From positions 1 through 10,806 of the forward strand of contig CAJZGT010000035.1 of the NCBI GenBank assembly GCA_916048145.1: a stretch of DNA of 10,806 nt. Direction: 5' to 3'. Of the stretch, positions 5,941-10,806 are shown in pieces. Source of the stretch: an uncultured Streptococcus sp. GTDB lineage: Bacteria; Bacillota; Bacilli; Lactobacillales; Streptococcaceae. The position numbers and the translations under genes were made by a program. Position 1 is the first letter of the stretch. Each line of letters starts with the position of its first letter. The notes beneath the pieces are model-generated. The model was not told the DNA's origin. It worked only from the letters and a program-made list of their open reading frames with translations, and did not search any database.

Positions 5941-8148
5941 ATGATTGCACTAGAAGAAAAAATTACAATTTTGCCAACTCTCTTCGTCGAGAAACGAGAT
6001 GGGAGACGTGTTGTATTTGATGTGGACAAGATTGACAAGGCTCTCCACAAGGCGGCAGACAAGGTTATGGACGTGACACCCTTGGTCGAAAAACGCCTCA
6101 ATGCTCTGACCGAGCGAATTGTCACAGAAATTCATAGTCGCTTTCCACAGGGAGTTAAGATTTACGAAATTCAAAATATCGTAGAACATGAACTTCTTGA
6201 AGCCAAAGAATATGCCTTGGCTGAGGAGTATATTACTTATCGGACACAAAGGGATTTTGAACGCTCAAAAGCGACAGATATTAACTTTAGTATCCATAAG
6301 CTTCTCAATAAAGATCAGGCAGTTATCAATGAAAATGCTAATAAAGACAGCGATGTCTTTAATACCCAGCGTGATTTGACAGCAGGTATTGTTGGGAAAT
6401 CAATCGGGCTGCAAATGCTTCCTAAGCACGTAGCCAATGCCCACCAAAAAGGGGATATCCACTATCACGATTTGGACTACAGTCCCTATACACCTATGAC
6501 CAACTGCTGTTTGATTGATTTCAAGGGTATGTTGGAAAATGGTTTTAAGATTGGAAATGCAGAGGTAGAAAGTCCCAAGTCTATCCAGACTGCGACAGCT
6601 CAAATTTCCCAAATCATCGCCAACGTTGCTTCTAGCCAGTACGGAGGTTGTTCAGCTGACCGTATCGATGAGATCTTGGCGCCTTATGCAGAGAAGAATT
6701 ACAAAAAACACCTCAAGGATGCGGAAGAGTGGGTCTTACCTGAAAAACGGGAAGATTACGCTTGGAAGAAAACGCAAAAGGACATCTATGATGCCATGCA
6801 ATCTCTCGAGTATGAAATTAATACTCTCTTCACTTCAAATGGGCAAACACCTTTTACTTCGCTAGGTTTTGGTCTGGGAACCAATCGTTTTGAGCGTGAA
6901 ATTCAAAAGGCTATTTTAAACATTCGCATTAAGGGCCTTGGTTCAGAACATCGTACGGCTATCTTTCCTAAACTTATTTTTACTCTGAAAAGAGACCTTA
7001 ATTTAGAGGAAGGAACTCCCAACTACGACATTAAACAGTTGGCTCTTGAGTGTGCAACCAAGCGGATGTACCCAGACGTCTTGTCTTACGATAAGATTGT
7101 TGACTTGACAGGTTCTTTTAAGGTGCCTATGGGTTGCCGTTCGTTCCTTCAAGGATGGAAGGATGAAAATGGTGTTGAAGTCAATTCAGGTCGCATGAAC
7201 CTGGGAGTTGTGACGGTTAACTTGCCTCGTATTGCTCTAGAGTCTGAAGGTGATATAAATAAGTTCTGGGAAATCTTCAACGAGCGAATGAACATTGCGG
7301 AAGATGCTCTGGTTTATCGTGTCGAACGAACCAAGGAAGCAACACCAGCAAATGCTCCTATCCTGTATCAATACGGTGCTTTTGGCCATCGTCTAGGTAA
7401 AGAAGAAAGTGTTGACCAGCTCTTTAAGAATCGTCGTGCGACAGTTTCACTAGGCTATATCGGTTTGTACGAAGTAGCGACTGTTTTCTTTGGTAACAGC
7501 TGGGAAAGTAATCCAGATGCTAAGGAATTCACGCTGGATATCATTCGTGATATGAAACGCCGCGTAGAAGAGTGGTCTGACCAATATGGCTACCATTTCT
7601 CTATCTACTCAACACCGTCTGAAAGTTTGACAGACCGTTTCTGCCGACTAGATACAGAAAAGTTCGGCTCTATTCCTGATATTACAGACAAGGAATACTA
7701 CACCAATTCTTTCCACTACGATGTTCGTAAAAATCCAACACCGTTTGAAAAATTAGACTTTGAGAAAGTCTATCCAGAAGCAGGTGCGTCAGGTGGTTTC
7801 ATCCATTATTGTGAGTATCCAGTCCTTCAGCAAAATCCTAAAGCCTTGGAAGCTGTATGGGATTATGCTTATGACCGTGTGGGCTATCTGGGGACCAATA
7901 CTCCAATAGACCGTTGCTACAAGTGTGATTTTGAAGGGGATTTTGAACCAACTGAGAGAGGGTTTGCTTGTCCAAACTGTGGCAATAGCGACCCTAAAAC
8001 AGTAGATGTTGTTAAACGGACTTGTGGCTATTTAGGCAATCCTCAAGCGAGACCGATGGTCAATGGGCGTCACAAGGAAATCGCTGCGCGTGTCAAACAT
8101 ATGAATGGCTCAACGATTAAAATAGCTGGTCATCAAGTAACAAATTAG
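5941..8148 (+). CDS. nrdD: Anaerobic ribonucleoside-triphosphate reductase, large subunit
   Basis: NrdD is the oxygen-sensitive class III reductase that makes deoxynucleotides from ribonucleoside triphosphates with a glycyl radical, using formate as reductant in this family. The 735-residue product begins with an ATP-cone allosteric domain (about 14-105, with VEKRDGRRVVFDVDKI), then the catalytic barrel with HQKGDIHYHDLDY (168-180), an active-site cysteine pair (189-190) and MGCR (Cys399). A zinc site follows (Cys659, 662, 677, 680), and RTCGYLG holds the radical Gly696. ATG 5941 is preferred because GAAAAGAG at 5926-5933 is spaced correctly for it; an in-frame ATG at 5935 is only one base from that site. 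It is activated by NrdG, encoded downstream. NrdR boxes at the promoter suggest repression when dATP is ample. Confidence 0.96.
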   Translation: MIALEEKITILPTLFVEKRDGRRVVFDVDKIDKALHKAADKVMDVTPLVEKRLNALTERIVTEIHSRFPQGVKIYEIQNIVEHELLEAKEYALAEEYITYRTQRDFERSKATDINFSIHKLLNKDQAVINENANKDSDVFNTQRDLTAGIVGKSIGLQMLPKHVANAHQKGDIHYHDLDYSPYTPMTNCCLIDFKGMLENGFKIGNAEVESPKSIQTATAQISQIIANVASSQYGGCSADRIDEILAPYAEKNYKKHLKDAEEWVLPEKREDYAWKKTQKDIYDAMQSLEYEINTLFTSNGQTPFTSLGFGLGTNRFEREIQKAILNIRIKGLGSEHRTAIFPKLIFTLKRDLNLEEGTPNYDIKQLALECATKRMYPDVLSYDKIVDLTGSFKVPMGCRSFLQGWKDENGVEVNSGRMNLGVVTVNLPRIALESEGDINKFWEIFNERMNIAEDALVYRVERTKEATPANAPILYQYGAFGHRLGKEESVDQLFKNRRATVSLGYIGLYEVATVFFGNSWESNPDAKEFTLDIIRDMKRRVEEWSDQYGYHFSIYSTPSESLTDRFCRLDTEKFGSIPDITDKEYYTNSFHYDVRKNPTPFEKLDFEKVYPEAGASGGFIHYCEYPVLQQNPKALEAVWDYAYDRVGYLGTNTPIDRCYKCDFEGDFEPTERGFACPNCGNSDPKTVDVVKRTCGYLGNPQARPMVNGRHKEIAARVKHMNGSTIKIAGHQVTN

Positions 8149-8159
8149 AAAGAACTGAA

Positions 8160-8300
8160 ATGGGAAAATATCAATTAGATGATAAGGGGCGTGCACAAGT
8201 GACCCGTTATCATGAAAAGCATTCGAAAGGTGGAGTGAGCAAAAAAGAACGCTTGCTCAACCTCAGAGAACAATTTTTAAATAAGAATAAGAAAAAGTGA
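8160..8300 (+). CDS. 46-residue basic protein of the nrdD-nrdG operon, unknown function
   Basis: ATG 8160 begins 11 bases after the nrdD stop and runs 46 codons to TGA at 8298-8300, with a weak purine site (AGAAAGA) upstream. The product starts MGKYQLDDKGRAQVTRYHEK and ends in a lysine-rich tail (NKNKKK). It is strongly basic and hydrophilic, probably helical from about residue 28 (KKERLLNLREQFL), with no cysteine, signal peptide or membrane segment. I recall a similar short hypothetical gene after nrdD in other streptococci, which supports that it is real. Its position suggests a role linked to the reductase, for instance in nucleic-acid or NrdD binding, but this is only inference. It belongs to no family I recognise. 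Confidence 0.72.
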   Translation: MGKYQLDDKGRAQVTRYHEKHSKGGVSKKERLLNLREQFLNKNKKK

Positions 8301-8318
8301 GGGATTTCTCTCGCTTTT
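8293..8318 (+). terminator. Weak hairpin/attenuator inside the nrd operon
   Basis: AAAAGTGAG (8293-8301) can pair with CTCGCTTTT (8310-8318), nine pairs with one U-G wobble and an eight-base loop. The left arm overlaps the last codons and the stop of the small basic protein gene. The following T-run is interrupted, so partial termination or an mRNA processing/stability role is more likely than a full stop. Confidence 0.5.
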
Positions 8319-8337
8319 CTCTTAGTGGGAGGTGAAA

Positions 8338-8844
8338 ATGGAACTACGCAGACCAAGATTAGCAGATAAAGCAACAGTTTTAGAGATGATGGCAGAGTTT
8401 GAAAATAGCCAATCAGCCCATGATGGAGGATTCTGGGATACAGAGAACTTTGTGTATGAAGAATGGTTGGAAACAAATATGCAAAAAGAGATGGGAATAA
8501 ACTTACCTGAAAATCGTGTTCCTTCTATTCAATTTGTATCATTTGATGATGTAGGTCGTGCTCTAGGATTTTTGAATCTGCGATTGAGACTGAATGAGGG
8601 ATTACTGAATTATGCTGGCCACATTGGCTACTCCATTCGTCCATCAGAAAGAGGCAAGAGTTATGCTAAGGAAACTCTCCGTCAGGGCTTGCAAGTTGCT
8701 AAGGGAAAGAACATCAAGAGAACTCTTGTGACCTGTAGCGTGAATAATCCTGCTAGCAGAGCAGTCATTTTAGTAAATGGTGGGCTCCTTGAGGATGTTC
8801 GTAATGGTGTGGAACGTTATTGGATAGAGGTAGCGAATGAATAA
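8338..8844 (+). CDS. GNAT family N-acetyltransferase
   Basis: The 168-residue cytoplasmic protein has the fold signature of Gcn5-related acetyltransferases, which move an acetyl group from acetyl-CoA to an amine. The CoA pyrophosphate-binding motif A is IRPSERGKSYAKETLRQGL at about residues 100-118, preceded by the NYAGHIGYSI strand. VTCSVNNPASRAVILVNGGLLED (131-153) is the usual motif B region. It resembles the COG3981-type predicted acetyltransferases; the substrate is unknown. ATG 8338 fits GGGAGG at 8327-8332; the in-frame GTG at 8332 overlaps that site and is rejected. Its end overlaps nrdG by eight bases, so the two are probably translationally coupled. Why an acetyltransferase sits between a reductase and its activase is not clear. 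Confidence 0.87.
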   Translation: MELRRPRLADKATVLEMMAEFENSQSAHDGGFWDTENFVYEEWLETNMQKEMGINLPENRVPSIQFVSFDDVGRALGFLNLRLRLNEGLLNYAGHIGYSIRPSERGKSYAKETLRQGLQVAKGKNIKRTLVTCSVNNPASRAVILVNGGLLEDVRNGVERYWIEVANE

Positions 8845-9427
8845 TCCAAAACCACAAGAATGGAAAAGCGAGGAACTCAGTCAAGGGCGTATCATTGACT
8901 ACAAGGCCTTTAACTTTGTGGATGGAGAAGGTGTGCGGAACTCCCTCTATGTATCAGGCTGCATGTTTCACTGCGAGGGATGCTATAATGTTGCGACTTG
9001 GTCTTTTAATGCAGGCATTCCCTATACAGCAGAATTAGAAGAACAAATCATGGCAGATCTTGCCCAGCCCTATGTTCAAGGCTTGACTTTGTTGGGAGGA
9101 GAGCCCTTTCTCAATACTGGCATTCTTTTACCACTCGTTAAGCGTATTCGGAAGGAATTACCAGATAAAGATATCTGGTCTTGGACGGGCTATACATGGG
9201 AAGAAATGATGTTGGAAACTCCAGATAAACTGGAACTCTTGTCACTGATTGACATTCTTGTCGATGGACGATATGATCGAATTAAGAGAAATCTCATGCT
9301 CCAGTTTCGAGGTTCGTCCAATCAACGAATTATCGATGTGCAAAAATCCCTCAAAAGTGGGCAAGTAGTGATTTGGGACAAGCTCAATGACGGAAAAGAA
9401 AGCTATGAACAAGTGAAGAGAGAATGA
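8837..9427 (+). CDS. nrdG: Anaerobic ribonucleotide reductase activating protein (radical SAM)
   Basis: NrdG uses a 4Fe-4S cluster and S-adenosylmethionine to generate the glycyl radical on NrdD. The 196-residue product has the radical-SAM cysteine motif CMFHCEGC with Cys42, Cys46 and Cys49, the CX3CX2C spacing of the family, then LLGGEPF (85-91), which contacts SAM. Length is slightly longer than the roughly 155-residue enterobacterial protein because of extra residues at both ends. AGAGG at 8826-8830 precedes ATG 8837, which lies inside the end of the acetyltransferase gene. The downstream kinase gene starts within its stop (ATGA). It belongs to the same transcription unit as nrdD, unless the weak hairpin at 8293-8318 divides the two. 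Confidence 0.94.
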   Translation: MNNPKPQEWKSEELSQGRIIDYKAFNFVDGEGVRNSLYVSGCMFHCEGCYNVATWSFNAGIPYTAELEEQIMADLAQPYVQGLTLLGGEPFLNTGILLPLVKRIRKELPDKDIWSWTGYTWEEMMLETPDKLELLSLIDILVDGRYDRIKRNLMLQFRGSSNQRIIDVQKSLKSGQVVIWDKLNDGKESYEQVKRE

Positions 9428-10050
9428 AGAGAAAAGACTTAATAGACCAGCTTGTTTCAGAAATAGAAAAGGGAAAAGTCAGGACACTGGGAATATACGG
9501 TCATGGAGCTTCAGGTAAATCAACCTTTGCAAAGGAATTGTACCAAGCTTTAGATTCTACTACAGTAAATTTGCTAGAAACAGATTCTTATATCACCTCC
9601 AGACGCCATCTGGTAGTACCAAAGGACGCGCCTAATCAAAAGGTGACAGCCTGTCTGCCAGTGGCGCATGAATTGGCGAGTTTGGAGCGAGATATCCTGG
9701 CCTTACAGGCGGGTATAGATATCTTAACAATTGAAGAACCTTGGAAGGCTAGCGAGGTCTTGTCTGGAGCAAAACCAATTCTGATTGTCGAAGGGATGTC
9801 TGTTGGCTTTTTACCCAAAGAACTCTTTGACAAAACTATCTGTTTCTACACGGATGAGGAGACCGAATTAAAGCGGCGCCTAGCTCGAGATACAACTGTG
9901 AGAAATCGTGATGTATCCTTTATATTGGCTAGTCATCAGATGAGACGGGAGCAATATCTACAATACTATAAAGAAACTGAGTCAAGGGCGGACATTCTAG
10001 TAGACCAATCAGAAGGTAAATTCGAGGTCAAGAGGAGTCAGTTTATATAG
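9424..10050 (+). CDS. Uridine kinase-like P-loop NTPase
   Basis: The 208-residue cytoplasmic protein belongs to the P-loop kinase group that includes uridine kinase and phosphoribulokinase. Walker A is GHGASGKST at residues 26-34. LLETDSY (50-56) supplies the acidic residue used by nucleoside kinases, ILIVEG (119-124) fits the Walker B position, and RRLARDTTVRNRD (151-163) looks like the arginine-rich lid. It is not a standard Udk: similarity outside these motifs appears low. The start overlaps the nrdG stop as ATGA, implying coupled translation. A nucleoside or nucleotide substrate feeding the reductase would suit the context, but the substrate cannot be read from sequence. A hairpin at 10122-10149 probably ends the transcript. 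Confidence 0.82.
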   Translation: MKRKDLIDQLVSEIEKGKVRTLGIYGHGASGKSTFAKELYQALDSTTVNLLETDSYITSRRHLVVPKDAPNQKVTACLPVAHELASLERDILALQAGIDILTIEEPWKASEVLSGAKPILIVEGMSVGFLPKELFDKTICFYTDEETELKRRLARDTTVRNRDVSFILASHQMRREQYLQYYKETESRADILVDQSEGKFEVKRSQFI

Positions 10051-10121
10051 AAGAAAATCCCTAATTTTAGAAAGAAAAAGTAGGAAAACAGTTTCATTTT
10101 AAAAAAACGAAAAAACAGCAA

Positions 10122-10149
10122 CAAATCCCTTGCAATCGCAGGGGATTTG
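10122..10149 (+). terminator. Terminator-like hairpin before rpsJ
   Basis: A 12-bp stem (10122-10133 with 10138-10149, one U-G pair) with an AATC loop follows an A-rich stretch. The T-run after it is weak (TGTTATTCTATT). It also holds the -35 of the rpsJ promoter, so its roles as terminator and as promoter DNA overlap. Confidence 0.65.
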
Positions 10150-10158
10150 TGTTATTCT
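10130..10158 (+). promoter_or_regulatory. rpsJ (S10 operon) promoter, extended -10
   Basis: TTGCAA (10130-10135), a 17-base spacer and TATTCT (10153-10158) preceded by TG at 10150-10151 give a strong sigma-A match. Transcription would begin near 10165, giving a leader of about 130 bases before rpsJ. Confidence 0.75.
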
Positions 10159-10166
10159 ATTACGGT

Positions 10167-10260
10167 GCTGTAAATTACAGCCTTAGCTTTGATGCAAGAG
10201 GTTGCGACACGCTCGGTTGCATTGCCACGCAACGCGCGTCGGTTTTCTTGTGGAGCTAGC
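10167..10260 (+). ncRNA. Structured leader RNA of the S10 operon
   Basis: A small hairpin (GCTGT 10167-10171, ACAGC 10177-10181) precedes a nested long arm. TAGCTTT (10184-10190) pairs with GGAGCTA (10252-10258), CAAGA (10195-10199) with TCTTG (10246-10250), CGAC (10205-10208) with GTCG (10238-10241), CGC (10210-10212) with GCG (10234-10236), and GTTGC (10216-10220) with GCAAC (10229-10233) around an ATTGCCAC loop. It is far more GC-rich than its surroundings. Structured leaders before rpsJ are known in Firmicutes and E. coli, where L4 regulates the operon. Whether this RNA binds a ribosomal protein is inference. Confidence 0.68.
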
Positions 10261-10293
10261 CTATTATCTTAAATAGACGAAAAGGAGAAAAAG

Positions 10294-10602
10294 ATGGCAA
10301 ACAAAAAAATCCGTATCCGTTTGAAAGCTTACGAACACCGTACGCTTGACACAGCGGCTGCAAAAATCGTAGAATCAGCTACTCGTACAGGTGCACAAGT
10401 TGCGGGTCCAATCCCACTTCCAACTGAACGTAGCCTCTACACAATCATTCGTGCGACTCACAAATATAAAGACTCTCGCGAACAATTTGAAATGCGTACA
10501 CACAAACGTTTGATCGATATCGTTAACCCAACTCAAAAAACAGTTGATGCCTTGATGAAATTGGATCTTCCAAGTGGTGTAAACGTAGAAATCAAACTTT
10601 AA
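10294..10602 (+). CDS. rpsJ: 30S ribosomal protein S10
   Basis: S10 is a 30S head protein that also acts with NusB in transcription antitermination. The 102-residue product is full length and shows the family sequence throughout: [42 protein letters not shown], then [11 protein letters not shown] and the end [13 protein letters not shown] at 10283-10287 precedes ATG 10294. It opens the large S10-spc ribosomal-protein operon, so rplC (L3) is expected just past the window. Codon choice is more biased than in the neighbouring genes, as usual for a highly expressed gene. A structured leader lies before it and another structured spacer after it. Confidence 0.98.
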
Positions 10603-10628
10603 TCTAAAATATAAAAGAGCAGAGGCTG

Positions 10629-10650
10629 GTGTTTCAATTTAATTGAACAC
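10629..10650 (+). other. Small hairpin after rpsJ
   Basis: GTGTTTCAAT at 10629-10638 pairs with ATTGAACAC at 10642-10650, with one bulged T and a very short loop. It immediately precedes the long structured element at 10651-10738 and may be part of the same RNA. Confidence 0.5.
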
Positions 10651-10738
10651 GGGCTAAACTCGGTGTGAAAAAGATAAACTTCCTAGTGTCTGCTAGACAC
10701 TGCGTCAGTTTCCTATTTTCACTTTGAGTTTGACGCCC
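10651..10738 (+). ncRNA. Long five-helix RNA structure between rpsJ and the next gene
   Basis: Five helices nest in order: GGGC (10651-10654) with GCCC (10735-10738); AAACTC (10656-10661) with GAGTTT (10726-10731); GTGAAAA (10665-10671) with TTTTCAC (10716-10722); AAACT (10676-10680) with AGTTT (10707-10711); and AGTGTCT (10685-10691) with AGACACT (10695-10701) around a GCT loop. The internal loops are compact, with AGAT facing CCTA. The regularity argues for selection. It is likely a cis-regulatory or processing element for the downstream ribosomal genes. It might instead be a streptococcal repeat motif such as the 'asd' RNA, which I cannot decide from sequence alone. Confidence 0.65.
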
Positions 10739-10806
10739 TTTGTATCTTAGACTTGAGCATAAAAAACGCTCGTTAAAAACTTTTTGAATAAAAAATATAG
10801 AAAAGG
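10739..10806 (+). other. Leader tail before the next gene (presumably rplC)
   Basis: The remaining bases are AT-rich, with a small GAGC/GCTC pairing around 10755-10771. They end in AAAAGG at the window edge, which looks like the start of a ribosome binding site. The start codon of the next gene lies outside the window. Confidence 0.45.

Noticed and set aside
5950..6249. Antisense open frame within nrdD
   Set aside because: It is a shadow of the strongly supported nrdD frame, without its own ribosome binding site or promoter.

Overview
The window looks like core chromosome of a low-GC Gram-positive coccus, most probably a mitis-group Streptococcus (S. pneumoniae, S. mitis or S. oralis type). 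The basis is gene order and protein identity: a UPF0473/DUF1292 tail, folC, a small lipoprotein, a cardiolipin synthase, a Ccs4-like membrane protein, the anaerobic ribonucleotide reductase cluster nrdD-orf46-GNAT-nrdG-P-loop kinase, and then rpsJ opening the large ribosomal-protein operon. All genes read on the + strand. I see no insertion sequence, prophage, CRISPR array, tRNA or rRNA.

Layout. Positions 1-57 are the end of a UPF0473 protein. Positions 58-362 are a hairpin-rich spacer with several terminator-like elements and a duplicated hairpin. folC (363-1613) is followed at once by a promoter whose -35 box overlaps the folC stop codon; it drives a 154-residue lipoprotein (1698-2162) that ends at a strong terminator. 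A spacer of about 430 bases without a convincing gene leads to cls (2589-4121) with its own promoter and terminator. A GT-C-like polytopic membrane protein (4316-5821, probably ccs4) follows behind an extended -10 promoter.

The anaerobic RNR block runs from 5825 to 10050. A perfect 16-bp inverted repeat after ccs4 has two arms that each match the NrdR-box consensus at 13 of 16 positions. The same repeat can fold as a terminator, and its downstream arm covers the likely -35 of nrdD. NrdD (5941-8148) is the glycyl-radical reductase and NrdG (8837-9427) is its radical-SAM activase. Between them lie an unnamed 46-residue basic protein and a GNAT acetyltransferase, and after nrdG comes a uridine-kinase-like P-loop protein. 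The last three genes overlap (8 bases, then ATGA) and are probably translationally coupled.

The right end holds the start of the S10 operon. A promoter is embedded in a terminator-like hairpin, followed by a GC-rich nested leader RNA before rpsJ. After rpsJ comes a second, long five-helix structure in the spacer before the next gene, presumably rplC. These two non-coding structures and the multifunctional element before nrdD are the most interesting parts. I found no convincing previously undescribed defence or mobile system here.
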